A DNA stretch of 64,000 nucleotides from Sarcocystis neurona (GCA_000727475.1 KL647301.1:1-64000); one strand, 5' to 3'. Shown: positions 21,343 to 32,796, counted from the first letter of the stretch. Program-made: numbers and translations. The notes: a model not told the origin generated them from the letters alone.

Positions 21343-24327
21343 TTACAGCCAGGTTCTTTCGCACTCCCTATTGAATTGTTCAATTGGGTCTGGATGTGAT
21401 ATCCATGCGACTGCGCCTTCAGCGGCTTGTTCCCCAGGGCCAGTAGGTGTAGAGAACAGCGGAGTAGGAACGGAGCTGCGGAGTGTACTGCCGCTGCAGT
21501 TGCAGCTGTTGTGCTGCGTAGAATTTCTTCCTTCACAAGGCAAGTTGACGTCATACTGATCTACCACTGGTGGACTATCGCTGCGGGACACAATTTCGGT
21601 GCTCCACTCAGCAGCTACCCCTCCACTGCTGCAGCTGTTATCTGGCAAAATGCCGTAGTCTTCCGGGGGGCAGCAGCCGTCGTATCGATGTAACTGCTTT
21701 CTCCAGTCTAGCAGTTCTCGCTGGAACTTCGCCTTGCTGCATCGTTGCTTGGGATCGGGAGTGGCAGGGTCACCTGCTCGACGCTTATCTTTAGGAACAA
21801 TTCGAATGAAATTTTTGTACCCCTCTGTGGCTTTGCCCACAGCAATATCTTTCATGCGCGCAGACGCTCGCCGCGCCCATTCTTGCTCTGCTTCTACATC
21901 GTTGTGGGGAGATGCGGGAACCAAGTTTGTCTGCATTGAGGCGCCTGTTGCAACTGCCGGTTTGTGTTGTTCATGCTGGCGCGCCTTCTTTCCGGCCACG
22001 GCAGACCCACACCCAACAGCAGTCGATTGCAGGGATGAAGCTGGGACCGTGCTGCCACTGCTGCTTCTCCGGGTGGTGGTAAGGGGCGTAGCCGCGGCCA
22101 CAGGCACCATTATGTACGGTGGTGTTGCAAAGCACGCGCCCGGCAGCTGCAGCAGAGGACAAGCCTGGGCGGCAACCTGAAGCAGACTTGAACCCGCAAT
22201 TGCAGCTCCACTAGCGTACTCAGAGCTCTGATTGAAACTCCCGGGGAAACGGCGACTGCTGTCCTTTCCCTGTGTTGCGTGTTCTTCTCCAGTTCTTCCG
22301 CTACACCCTGCCCTGCTGCGCCGCCGCCCTCGCACGGTGGTAGCCGAAGCAGCGCCAAGAAAACTGTTTCTTCTGCCGCGTCGCTGCTGATGCTCACCGT
22401 GGGTGAAAATATGCCCACTCGACGGATGAGAAGACGGTGCAGCTGCAGACGGCGCAGCGACTCCGTATCCACATTGAGTGTTAACCCCAGCCACTGCCGC
22501 CATTTCAACAGAGCCTCTCTTGTTCGTTTCCGTCGCCGCGCGCTTCTTCTTCCGAGGAGGGGGTCCTTGCAGAGCGTGCGACTGGCATGTGGATGCCGAT
22601 GTTTCAGCTGTTCCCTGCAGCAGACTGCAGTCTGCTACCGGAGCAGCATTTGCATTTTCCATCCGAGCTGTAGCAGAAATGTCTTCGCCACCAATTGCAT
22701 TCTCTATATAGACTCCGGTACCTGCAGGGGCAGAATTTTTGTCTACCTCTGCTGCAGGCGCGTCACCGCTGGCACATTCCCTACCGCTCTGCATCACCGT
22801 AGATCCCCCGTCGGGCCCTTCTGCAACTGGCGGACGGTGCCGCTTCGCTGGCGTCATCATACGAGCAGCAAGATGAGAACCTCGCTTTCCGTTTTGCTCT
22901 CGATTCTCTCGCACGGACGCAACCGGCGAAAGAAGCGAGTGGCACTGCTGCTGCTGAGCCCGCTTCTCTAGTACAGGTCCCTCAAATGATGCGTGGGGAT
23001 GTTGCTGCTGAGCGTGGCTCTCTTGCGCAGACGCCTCAAAGCAGACAAGTGGTTGTTCTGCATTTCTTTTCAGAAGAGGATTTTCTCCTCCAGAAGTGCC
23101 AGCATGTGCAAGTCGATGCTCTGGTTGTGACTCACGAGTACACAACGTAGTTGCAGCACTATGTGAGCACACACGGGAAGCAGCTTTTTCAGGCACCTGC
23201 GTCGCAGATAAGTCTCCAGGCTCCCTTGTAGGGGAGGATCGCCAGTTGTCACTCGCGTCGGGGCCTGAATCTCTCTGCTCCTCTGTGGCTCTTCCCGTAC
23301 CAGCACCTGAAGTCCACGGGTGCTCCCCCCCTTTCGCTATGTCTCTTCGTCGCCCAGTCCGCTTTGCCTCGCCGTATCTTTTCCTGCCTCCAGGGGAGTT
23401 ATCTTCTTCACCACATCCCTGGTGCTCTCTGTGCACCGTGGAGCCAGCGTCAGTTGAACGGTGTGCTCTTCCACGCCTATCGCCTGCATGGATATTATTA
23501 CAGCCACTCTTATGGCCACAGGACCCACTGGTGGCTGCACTTCTGTGCGGTTCTGTTCTTTCATGGGTTTCCTGGTTTAAAGGCCTATTCCCCTGACTGG
23601 CGGCGAAGTTCTGATTGGACACATGAGTGTTGGTACCACTAGTCGTAGGGCAGGAATTAGGAGTGCGACTCCATTTCTTTCGAACGCCCACTGCTGCTCC
23701 GTCACTTCCGCCACCAACACTGTTTGTGGAAGCCAGAAGACCCTTAAACCCTGCACACACGGAGCCTCCTCCACTTGCAGACCCACGACCTCGACGACTA
23801 CTTATTGAGCTTGGCTGCCCTCCTCGTTGCTGCTGCGCGCTGCTGTTCACTCGCTGCTTTCGACCTCGTTCTACACCGGACACGACGGTGGAACCATCCA
23901 CTCCGTCATGTGGAGAAGCGTTTCCAGCACTTTCACGGGCAGGACCCGTCCGTAGAGGGTCGCCTGCCTCCCCCATGTCTTCGTCAACTGGCGAACTACA
24001 CCCTAAGCGGGCCGCTTCTCGAAAGTGAAGATTAATTCCTGCATTGCTGCATCCAAGATCAGAAGCACAAGACGGATTAAGGTACGACTGCTCTGCCGCA
24101 GCGTCACATTGCAGGAGCAAAGCCTCCTCTGTATCAGAGGCGTTCTTGTTTCCTCTTCTGTTGGGAGGCTGCCCAAGGAACGCCGCTGGATGAGGCGAGC
24201 GACCCCCCCCTGGGGGAGAAGGCGCCACGACATCGTCGTCCAAACCGGGACAAAACGGCGGCGCTGCTGAAAGTGAGTGTGTGTCGCTGCTCAGGTCTGC
24301 CCATCGCACGCCGCCGAGGAACGACAT
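21343..24327 (-). CDS. Histone mRNA stem-loop binding protein (SLBP-type RNA-binding domain)
   Basis: The first ATG of this long minus frame is at 24327, giving 994 residues; the frame continues upstream but only to a TTG. Residues about 814-884 match the SLBP RNA-binding domain in order: an Arg-rich helix (ARRASARMKDI), GKATEGYKNF (family form GKNTxGYxxY), VPKDKR, TPDPKQRCSK where animals have TPNK, and WRKQLHRYD. In animals this domain binds the 3' hairpin of replication-dependent histone mRNAs and supports their processing, translation and turnover in nucleus and cytoplasm. Here some 810 residues of Ser/Gly/Gln/His-rich, mostly disordered sequence precede the domain and 110 follow it. Poly-Q/H segments lie near the middle. 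The animal proteins are about 270 residues, so this one is unusually long. No histone gene lies in the window. The domain call is firm; the exact start is less so. Confidence 0.82.
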   Translation of the reverse strand: MSFLGGVRWADLSSDTHSLSAAPPFCPGLDDDVVAPSPPGGGRSPHPAAFLGQPPNRRGNKNASDTEEALLLQCDAAAEQSYLNPSCASDLGCSNAGINLHFREAARLGCSSPVDEDMGEAGDPLRTGPARESAGNASPHDGVDGSTVVSGVERGRKQRVNSSAQQQRGGQPSSISSRRGRGSASGGGSVCAGFKGLLASTNSVGGGSDGAAVGVRKKWSRTPNSCPTTSGTNTHVSNQNFAASQGNRPLNQETHERTEPHRSAATSGSCGHKSGCNNIHAGDRRGRAHRSTDAGSTVHREHQGCGEEDNSPGGRKRYGEAKRTGRRRDIAKGGEHPWTSGAGTGRATEEQRDSGPDASDNWRSSPTREPGDLSATQVPEKAASRVCSHSAATTLCTRESQPEHRLAHAGTSGGENPLLKRNAEQPLVCFEASAQESHAQQQHPHASFEGPVLEKRAQQQQCHSLLSPVASVRENREQNGKRGSHLAARMMTPAKRHRPPVAEGPDGGSTVMQSGRECASGDAPAAEVDKNSAPAGTGVYIENAIGGEDISATARMENANAAPVADCSLLQGTAETSASTCQSHALQGPPPRKKKRAATETNKRGSVEMAAVAGVNTQCGYGVAAPSAAAPSSHPSSGHIFTHGEHQQRRGRRNSFLGAASATTVRGRRRSRAGCSGRTGEEHATQGKDSSRRFPGSFNQSSEYASGAAIAGSSLLQVAAQACPLLQLPGACFATPPYIMVPVAAATPLTTTRRSSSGSTVPASSLQSTAVGCGSAVAGKKARQHEQHKPAVATGASMQTNLVPASPHNDVEAEQEWARRASARMKDIAVGKATEGYKNFIRIVPKDKRRAGDPATPDPKQRCSKAKFQRELLDWRKQLHRYDGCCPPEDYGILPDNSCSSGGVAAEWSTEIVSRSDSPPVVDQYDVNLPCEGRNSTQHNSCNCSGSTLRSSVPTPLFSTPTGPGEQAAEGAVAWISHPDPIEQFNRECERTWL

Positions 24328-27300
24328 GTCGCTAAAAATGGATGAAAAAGCCAGAAGCAATCTACCTTCCGAAGAAGTGAGGACGTCAACGCTAGCACGG
24401 GGATCACTCAAGGGAAATGCACCCGGACCGCACAAAGTATGGAGGGAAGACGGACCAGCAGGGCAGTGTGAGCACGTGAAACAAGCAAACAAGGCAGTGT
24501 GCACAAGCGAAACAACCAAAAGGGGGTTTACGCAGCACTTACCTCGGTAAAAGGAAGTAGGTGAAAGGGAAAGTCACATGTGTTGAAGCGTAACACCGCG
24601 TCCCCCGCACAAAGCCTCGGGTGAAGGAGCGCATGCTTCTTTTGTCACATTCCACCTTTGTTGACGTGGCAAGCACGAAGCCATGGACTGAAGGTCGTCA
24701 AGACTGAGATTTCGGAAGAACACAGTAGGATCATACACCCGACAGTGGATCTACTAAGGACGCGGGGCAGTAGTTCGCCTGTTTCAGGGCAGGCAGGCAC
24801 CCGGGATTACTGTAATTCCAGCAAAATGACTTCTGTTCAGTGCCAAGGAGAGCGGCTTCAGGTGTTAGTTGGGGGTGAAAACGTTAGGAAATAAGTCGGT
24901 GGCAGACCTCCCGCGGCTACACAGCGGGCTATCCACGTGGATGAACAATTGAATGCGAAGAACTGGGGGGCGTCCGAAAAAACCGGTAAGGGGCATCAAT
25001 GGAAATCAGTACCCGGTCTGAAATGTGTTGAGCACGTTACACGACGGCAGCCACAAGGCATCAGGCTGTTTTCACCGTTTTATAATTTAGCTGGCCCGCG
25101 GCAGAAGGGACGGCAGTGACGTTCAGTAACAGACGACAATTTCGAGTGTGTTCGAGTGTGACGCATGCAGGGATACACGAAGCGTGCTGCCGGCGTGCCC
25201 AACAATCACCTTGAAATCAGGTCGCGTCTCAGAGCCGGAGGAACCCGCTAGAACATTGTAGCCCGACCACGACTGTCACACGAAGACGTGGTGTGGTTTG
25301 ATCGGGCAGCAGGGTCTACCGTACAGAAACGGCAATAAGCCGTAGACACGGCAAGCATTTTTCGTGCTGCCATACACAGGGGGACACTACAAAAAAGCTC
25401 GTGAGCTTCCGCAACCGTGTTTCCACTGTATAAACTCTCCGCACTTGCAGGCGGCCACGGCTAACTTGTCTAGCCAGCACCTGTCACGGTGGAGACGGTG
25501 TACAGCAGGTGGCACTGGTGCGGGAAACAGGGGGAGATCGAGAGAATAAACTAGTGTGATACTGCAGTATACCAAGACGTGGACAAAAAGATTTCACGCG
25601 GCAGCCAGTCGGGAATGTAGGGTGAAAGAAAGCGCGAGCACGTAGCTGGCGGGCGCGCGCCAGTGTATGGCAGAGCATTACTTGCCAAGCGGCCGCCTGC
25701 CCCTTGCCCCCGGAGGAGGGCGTCTAGTCCACTGGGCCACGTAGCGCGGGCACACTTTTCTTTCCCCACGTAAAGAAAAAGCGTCGGAAGCGTCGCACGC
25801 AGACTTAAAAAAGCACGTCAGCAAAGCTGCAGTGATTAGTGATTTGCGTGTTGGCTTCGAGCGCGTGAGGACGCGCTCGCGACATCAAGACGACCGGGAA
25901 GTGAAAACTGTGTTTACGGATAGCGCCTCTATTGTGAAACTGCGGAGCCAGTACACCTGGGTACGATGCTGAGCTCTGCGGACTCTGGGAACACTGAGGA
26001 ACGCCACCAGCACCACCAGGGCAGCCGTTGGATTGCGCATTTATTACGATTGCCACCTTCCGAACACATCTGTCTTCGTGCGTCACAGAACAGAAATGTA
26101 ACCTGCATTAGGTGTGCTCGTAAAGCGAATTTGCGATGCGTCACGGGTGGGTGGCAAAATGATTAAGTGCTCCTTCCGGCACGGGTGCTTCTGCGGGGAT
26201 GTCTTGCAGTAGAGGAGATCGGTCTTTGCCGCACGCCGTGCACACGCGACCACAGAAGTTGCGAGGTGTCCTGAAGGTACGCGTAGAAATGTGGGAGGAA
26301 TTCTCAATGTGCAGGTTTTGAATGTCTTGTATATCGTGAAAGACGAGGTGTGTGACTCTTTTGTGCTGCAGCTATGCAAGTTTGACCTCGTACAAAATAT
26401 GTATACACGCAGTTCACACCACGTACTGACCCCCGCATCACCATGCACCTGTTGATCCAAGAGAGCTACTTGGTGGTGCGAGCCTCGCAGAAGGAGCCTG
26501 TAAGATATATGGAGCGACGCCGTAGGGCTAATCTATTCTAATAACTCCAAAGTGCTCATGTGTTGTAGAGGTCGGGGGTCTCAGAAAGACTCTGTGCAGC
26601 AGCACTAGTGCTGCGCAGAGTTGCGAATGCATCTTTACCGACTCCTGGATAATGCAGCACACGAGGAAACTAGTGCTCTTTGGGCACTGCAGCTTTTGAA
26701 AAGTCACTGAAAACAAAGTTGATGAGTGACTGAGTTGTTAACCTGATGCATGTGTCCTTCATGACGTTCGTTTACGGCCAGACTCACAGTGGTAGTACAG
26801 ATGTTCATACTAGCGCCACAGACCTTTTTTTCAAGATTGAAGTGGTTCCCGTAATTGAAGTGATGGTCAGGCGTGGCATGCATTCACGTAAATGTGTACC
26901 TGCCCATAACATAGTGAACCGCGTCCATTTTCGGAAGGCACACTCAAGTGAAGTCAACTGAATGAGTATTGTTAAACACATACTAATGACACTACAGTGG
27001 TAAGACCTGAAGTACGCACGCGTAGTCAAGGGCGACGGCTGATAGGGAGGGCTCTCGACAGTTGGCTGCAGAATGATGCAGGTTTCTCATCGGCACAACT
27101 CACAGTCATGATCGATCATATGTGATTAGTAGCCTTTGTTGCAATTTGGTCTCAAGCTACAAATACCATAGACGAAAACTCATATTCTGCCGTCTTCTGG
27201 TAGTGCCGCTCTGATCTATTCTTCATGTCGTACGCCGTGGCGACCACGCACGTCACCACGTAACCTTTTTCGTGGCGCCGTACGTCAGCGGCATCTCCCG

Positions 27301-27619
27301 TATACATAAGGATAGTCGGATTCAGCGGACACCTGTTTGTACGTGAGCTGTACTGGTAAAGCTGCGATGCACAATACACAGACCAACACTTGGAGGTCAA
27401 ATGGGCCCACTTCCCTCTATATACTACAGCAGATGTCGGATGTGAACTTACACAGTTCTGATATGCCGAAGTCAGACTGATGGACAATTGACTTGTAACT
27501 GCCTCCTACACGGGCTACCCGAGTTGCATCGAAAACATACGCACGTGTTTTTGTACTGGAGTGTAGCAACTGAAATCTAGCTTCTTCGTCACAAGGTCAC
27601 TGCTGCGCCTCCAGTCACT
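24328..27619. other. Intergenic stretch, 5' flank of the stem-loop binding gene
   Basis: The minus frame of the SLBP gene stays open to about 24519 without another ATG, so 24328-24519 may be 5' leader or part of an upstream exon. A 33-bp near-palindrome lies at 26589-26621. A minus-strand stretch at about 27150-27340 gives protein-like sequence (GDAADVRRHEKGY) ending at a stop near 27152; it might be a terminal exon but has no partner exon that I could find. Confidence 0.35.
26589..26621. repeat. Near-perfect 33-bp palindrome
   Basis: Centred on CACTAGTG, both sides read ACTCTGxGCAGC outward, with one mismatch and a 3-base insertion in the left arm. It could extrude as a cruciform or be a binding site; no neighbouring gene decides which. 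Confidence 0.6.
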
Positions 27620-28373
27620 ATGGAGAGGGGTGTACAGATTAAGCAAACTAGTCGTTTGCGTAACTGTTGTCAACTGAGTGTTCCTGTGCTACCGCCTACT
27701 ACACCGCAGCTCCGTGGCGAATCCGCATCCTCAATTATGCCGGACTATGCGTCGAGCCTCGCGACTGCAACGCACGTGAGGGTGAGATGCGGGTCACAAC
27801 TAACAGCAAAGACTTTCAGTCACACTGTCCTTAAATTGGCCTGCGATGACTGAAAAGATGGCATGAGCTCCATTGCTGCTGCAGTGAAACTCAATTCTTC
27901 TGCTGAACACACACCTCTTTTACGTCGACCAAAGAAGGTAGCTCGATACAAGGAGGCGACAACGTGAAGAACATTCAACTGAACAAGGCTACGATCTCCA
28001 CTGAAAACCGCGTCCTGTGATCTGGTCGCTATTCTGAACAAGTGATTCCTGAAGCGGCAGAGCCACGCGAATTTTACGCAGCGAAGTACCACAAGTTGGC
28101 CTGCTACTTAGTGAATATCCGCAGTTGTTCTCGCTCTCGGCTACAACTACGAGCAACAGTGTGTGTGCATTCTCAATGGAACACGGAACGGTGCGCCATC
28201 ATCTGAGCTAATCTCTGCTGCAGAGTGGCTGGCTACATTCCTTTCAAGTTAATCGCTGGTCTGCCGAAGATGCGTGCCTCGAGCAACTGCTGCAATTCAA
28301 CCCGAACTTCACGCGCAGTAACATGTTTGTCTCCACCACCGAAAACAAAGACACAGCTCAAATCTGTCTCCTT
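27620..28373 (+). CDS. Possible two-exon gene of unknown function (weak)
   Basis: A true ATG at 27620 opens 52 codons up to a GTGAGG donor at 27776. A second protein-like exon begins after CTGCAG at 28224 and runs 50 codons (containing NRWSAEDACLEQLLQF) to 28373, where GTGTAG would be a weak donor; otherwise the frame stops at TAG. Both junctions are phase 0, so the exons can join. A further plus-strand stretch near 28049-28110 (PREFYAAKYHKLACYL) also looks coding and might be an intermediate exon. No family recognised. Composition and splice phase are the only support. Confidence 0.22.
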
Positions 28374-30108
28374 GTGTAGCCTTCCAATATCCTCTTTCGA
28401 AGGAACGACGCAAACACATTCTCATGCCTCCGCACTTGCGTACGTGCGCCCTCCTGTTCAAAACCATTCCAAAGTGCGCCTCCACTTTCAAGAACAGAAT
28501 TTACGACGGCACGGTCCGCAGAAGACGCGAAGAGGCGGTATTTTTGTTATCTCACGCGTCGAAGTTTGCGGCCTGTTGTTCCGAACAGTGTGTTTCCCTC
28601 ATCATCCTTTCGGGTGTTACCTACTCGTCCAGTGGAGCGGCTTACTCGACGTGCGTACATCTCCATACAGGGGGCGTGTAGAACGGAACGTTTTAGTCGC
28701 CAGGGCAACGGACACGACTACGGTGAGACGTTATCAACTGAAGGGCACATTCGTCGTAAGATGCGCCTGAATAAAAGCTGTGCACAGGGCGACCTAAACT
28801 GCGTCTGAAGAATTGTATTTGGTACACCACCGACGCAGACGTTTGTATCGCACAAACGCGGGTTGCGCCACTGGAGAGTCGGAACCAGTGTATTTGCCCA
28901 TGTGACACAATCCCCTCCGTAGTCATTCTGAAACTCCCCACCCTCAACGGATGCAGCACGTACGAAAACGCGCCGGTAGACTCTTTAGATAGGGTACTTG
29001 CACAGCTGCCTTCTGCAGCTGTGACTCATTCCTGCAGTGTTCTTGCCGCAGTCCCTTGCTTTCGTCTGATCATCCCATCTCATCCTTGCTTCCCTACCTG
29101 TGATAGTCAGCGGAATGCATTCACTTCCAAGGACCACTAATGCTTCTGGGGTCGAGCGCGCACCTGTCCCAAAAAACAATACTTCCTGGCAACAAAATAT
29201 CGCAGGCACTCCCTGTTCCTTTTTTGTTACGGCAGCTCACCACTTGTTTCTGTAGCTCCCAGCTCACCTCACGGCCGTAGAAGTTATTTCGAAAAACGGG
29301 TCTTGCGACCCTCCCTTCCCTTCCAATACTTGCGCCACGTCATCGCGAACGTCTCCGCCTTTCGTACAGATGTGACATCTCTTCCACGCGTATGCTATCG
29401 CGCCTTATTGCCACTTCCCTGCGACTCCCCACTTCCTCTGCCGCTCACTGACATACTCAGCACCTATGCCGCCATTGCCTCTCCACCGTAGTGAGCCTAC
29501 TGCTGCTCCCCAGAACCGACGTGCACTCGTTGCTCCCACAGAAAAACTTCCACAGTTCGTGCAGGGCTGATAGGTAGTAGCCATTCAGTGTAGCCCGTGC
29601 TACGACTGCCGTCCCCGGTGACATCCGTGTCCACAGACCATCCTGCTGCTGCCGTGGGTACCGCTGCTGAATGTTGTTGTTGTCGTTGGCTTCGATGTCC
29701 CAGTCGCTGCGGTCCTTGGCACCATTGTTCGCTCTAACTGGGCACTAGACGCCGGCACTCCTCTCGGTATCGTTTGCGTTAATTTGTCATGCTGTTGCTC
29801 TTGGTGCTCGCAGGTTGCTGCGTTTGTTACCTAGTTAAGCATTCTTGTCCCAGCTTCCCTCTCTCTTCACCCCTGTCCCATCCCCACAAACGTTTGATTC
29901 AGTGGAACGTTTCGCAATGCCTTTGCTCGACTGCACCTACACTCTACGACCCACACGCATCTGCAACACAGGGCTGCTTAACGCACAGCTTTAAATGCAT
30001 TCATGCGTGGCAGTCTACACAGTTGACGATCAGTTGCAAGCGGGGATGCATCGTCAACAAGTACCACAGGGTCACATACACATGAGGCTACCCTCGTGAC
30101 TCTTCCGC
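28374..30108. other. Intergenic stretch; pyrimidine-rich 29.2-30.0 kb
   Basis: A perfect 9-bp hairpin with a 5-base loop lies at 29001-29023. From 29200 to about 29900 the plus strand is strongly pyrimidine-rich (CTCCC, TTCCC, TGCTGCC). This is the 3' flank of the minus gene ending at 30109. No domain was seen in the 181-codon plus frame at 28225-28770. Confidence 0.4.
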
Positions 30109-32796
30109 TTAACCATCGTCTTCTTCGTCATCCGATACGCCAAGTGCCTGCGCCAGCTGCAATGTGAGAGCTTCCGCCTTCGCTGTCCGTTCCGCCTGCG
30201 GAAGCCGATGCGCTTCAAGACGCATCTCTCTCACTGTTCGAGCCAGGCTCTCCCATGTTTGGAGAGGCACTTCTTCCCTTGTCTTTCTCCTGCCTATTCG
30301 TTTTGTGTTCTCCGCCGCCCTTTCTCTAGTATTGCGTGATGCGGCGGCGATTCCATCTCGTGCTGAGGTGGGAGCTGCTCCTCCGGTGGTCTCAGGAGCA
30401 ACGGCAGGTCCTCCTCTTGTGCTTGTAACTGGTTCTGTTACCCTAGCTGTTCCTGTTATGGTGTAACCATCTGCCGCCGTGGTAGTGACTGTCCTTGCTG
30501 CAGCGGCGACGTTTTCAATTGTCACCTCTGCAAGGACTGCTTCTTCCTTGTCGCGAACCTTCATCCCATGTTCTGCATCAATGGATTCTGGTCCGGCGGT
30601 ATTTTCCGCATCATTACATTCGTGAGTGGCGGATTCGTCAGTCTTGCTGATGTTGCTGTGATTAGCGGTGCCACGATTGCTGCCGTTACTGCTGCTACGT
30701 AGGTGAATACTCCTCTGTTCACACTGCTGCTCCGTTGCGGGCGCGACGACTTCGCCTGTTCTACCGCCTTTGTTGTTGTTCTTTATCAATCGCATATTCG
30801 GCCACATGTGGCAGTGCAACGCCTCAACAAGTCTCTGGAGCGCGCGCACGCTGCTGTTGCCCATTCCTTTATTCTGCAACAGCGGCATTGTCGCACCTAA
30901 TAAGGGACGCACAGAGCACCAGGAAGGTGCTTTGCATGACCGTGTTCTTCCTGTGGCTGCCCCGATTTCCCTCGACTGTGCTGCTGGTACCGTTTCGTCT
31001 GCTGCCGTCGTACCTGCAGGTGCCTGCGCACTTCTTTTGGCTGCCATTGGGGCAGAAGAAGGTGCAACAGCATTACGAGCGGGTGCAGCACCATCCCATA
31101 GGCTGCGCGTTGGTAGCGAAAGTGACACTTTCTCGAGGAAGCAAGAATTCTCGAAAAACAGAATAACTGAAGGATCGTCGCAGTCCTCGCAGCTTGCGTT
31201 CGGTTGGGGAAAAACGGAGCTAGTACGTGTTGTACTCGTCTCCCTCCCTCCGCTCGCCTCAGTGTCTTTCTCTCCTGCGTCAAAGCAAACGAGCAGTTTC
31301 ACTGGTACTGAAAAGAGCCAGTTTTCTCCTGTCGTCTCTGCCTCCTCAGCGGTCTCTAACACCCCGTGTGTACGTTCCGGGAATGTACACGACTCGTCTG
31401 GTTTTTCATTTGTTGCCGTTATGACTTCACGTGCTTCACCGCCGCTGGCTGCTCCTGTGCCCACCGCCGCCGCTGCTGCTGCTTGTCCAGGTGCTGCTCC
31501 TGCTCCTGTCCTAGGGTCCGCCTCCTGCAGATCGCCTCTGACCACTACGTACGGCGAATGACGCAAGAGATGGGGCAAAGGAAGCGTGTCACCGTTTGCT
31601 GCCGCTGCTTCAGCTGCTGGTGCTTCGTGCGTTGAGGAAACGGAGGACCCCCGGCCCCGGTAAAAGACAGACCTTTGCTGCGTTGCGGTGCCCATCAGCT
31701 CGTGGGCGCGGTACAGATCCGCCAGGCTACTACACAGCAGCAGCACAGCCTCTGGAGGAGCTGACAAATGCAGCGGCGCGCCGCTGTTGGAATACTGCGA
31801 TTGCGAGAATTCACCACGTGCGGCACAGCCGCTGACATCTGGAGCGCACACCTCTACGTCACACCTCAGTGGCTCGAAGAACTGATAAAGAAGTCTCAAC
31901 GGGGCCTCGTAGTATTTCGTCCGCAGCAGGCAGGCGGCAGGCAGTCGGCGCAGCCGTGGTTGCGGGGGATCCTGACAAGAGCGTGGTGGTTGAACCAGCC
32001 GCAGTCCATAGTGTGTTTGTTTGTGGTGGTCTTCCTGCTGGTGCTGCTCTGAGACCTCCCCTTGTTGGTCTACCACTCCTTTTGAGGATGACCCGCGCTG
32101 CTGCACGTGCGCCGAGGTCACGGCAGGCACACCATTATCTAGAGAGGCGTCAATAGTTTCTTCCTGTCTCATGGTATTGCCATCTTCAAATGACATAGGC
32201 AACCCTAAAGATGGCAGGAATTGCTCAGCTAAAAAAATGTATCCAGGCGAATCTGCAGGCAGACACACACGTGACCCCGCTGCAACTGAAATCCGTGTAG
32301 ACGTGGCAAGCTGTTCTTTCGGCTGCTCCTGCAGTGCTTCCACCCCACCCTTTCGGGACTGCTTTTCCTCCAGCTCCCGCTGTGCGTTTGTGTGCTCGAA
32401 CTGCCTCCCTGACTGTTCCTGCTGTTGTAGCCTTTGCCTACACTGTTCCTCGTGAGACGGGCTGCTAAGAAGCTCAGGGGAAAGGCAGATAATGAGTAGA
32501 GCAGGCAAGTCCGCGTGCTCTGCAGCACGACGTGTTTGTTCTGATTCAGCAGGAGAAAGGGAAGCGGAGGGAGAAGATTTTACGGAGACGCATGACGGCT
32601 GTACAGATTCGGCAGACACATCAGGTGGATATCCCACACGCAGCACAGTTGAGACGGCAGCGGAGGCGCTTCTGTGAGCAGCAGAAGAACAAGTTGTACA
32701 AATAGGTTCACCAGCTGCGTCAGCACGCAGAAGAGCAGCGTCAGCTCGAGAGGGGGTCGCGGCTGCTGTGTAGACATTATTGCCGATGTGCGCCAT
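30109..32796 (-). CDS. Large hypothetical protein, unidentified
   Basis: The first ATG is at 32796, giving 895 residues. The frame stays open upstream to 32931, and that upstream part is hydrophobic, but it has no ATG and could be the end of an intron or another exon. Two or three compact-looking blocks are embedded in low complexity: around KYYEAPLRLLYQFFEPL, HLLRHSPYVVVRGDL with WLFSVPVKLLVCFDAG, and a C-terminal helical piece with WESLARTVREMRLEAHRLP. The protein ends in an acidic SDDEEDD tail. Between these blocks lie Gln/Glu-rich, Ala-rich and Ser/Thr-rich spacers, typical of coccidian proteins. No signal peptide follows the chosen start, so an intracellular protein is likely. I do not recognise the family. 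The long uninterrupted frame makes coding likely; the product is unknown. Confidence 0.6.
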   Translation of the reverse strand: MAHIGNNVYTAAATPSRADAALLRADAAGEPICTTCSSAAHRSASAAVSTVLRVGYPPDVSAESVQPSCVSVKSSPSASLSPAESEQTRRAAEHADLPALLIICLSPELLSSPSHEEQCRQRLQQQEQSGRQFEHTNAQRELEEKQSRKGGVEALQEQPKEQLATSTRISVAAGSRVCLPADSPGYIFLAEQFLPSLGLPMSFEDGNTMRQEETIDASLDNGVPAVTSAHVQQRGSSSKGVVDQQGEVSEQHQQEDHHKQTHYGLRLVQPPRSCQDPPQPRLRRLPAACLLRTKYYEAPLRLLYQFFEPLRCDVEVCAPDVSGCAARGEFSQSQYSNSGAPLHLSAPPEAVLLLCSSLADLYRAHELMGTATQQRSVFYRGRGSSVSSTHEAPAAEAAAANGDTLPLPHLLRHSPYVVVRGDLQEADPRTGAGAAPGQAAAAAAVGTGAASGGEAREVITATNEKPDESCTFPERTHGVLETAEEAETTGENWLFSVPVKLLVCFDAGEKDTEASGGRETSTTRTSSVFPQPNASCEDCDDPSVILFFENSCFLEKVSLSLPTRSLWDGAAPARNAVAPSSAPMAAKRSAQAPAGTTAADETVPAAQSREIGAATGRTRSCKAPSWCSVRPLLGATMPLLQNKGMGNSSVRALQRLVEALHCHMWPNMRLIKNNNKGGRTGEVVAPATEQQCEQRSIHLRSSSNGSNRGTANHSNISKTDESATHECNDAENTAGPESIDAEHGMKVRDKEEAVLAEVTIENVAAAARTVTTTAADGYTITGTARVTEPVTSTRGGPAVAPETTGGAAPTSARDGIAAASRNTRERAAENTKRIGRRKTREEVPLQTWESLARTVREMRLEAHRLPQAERTAKAEALTLQLAQALGVSDDEEDDG

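Noticed and set aside
24328..24519. 64-residue N-terminal extension of the stem-loop binding protein
   Set aside because: It begins at TTG; the first ATG is at 24327.
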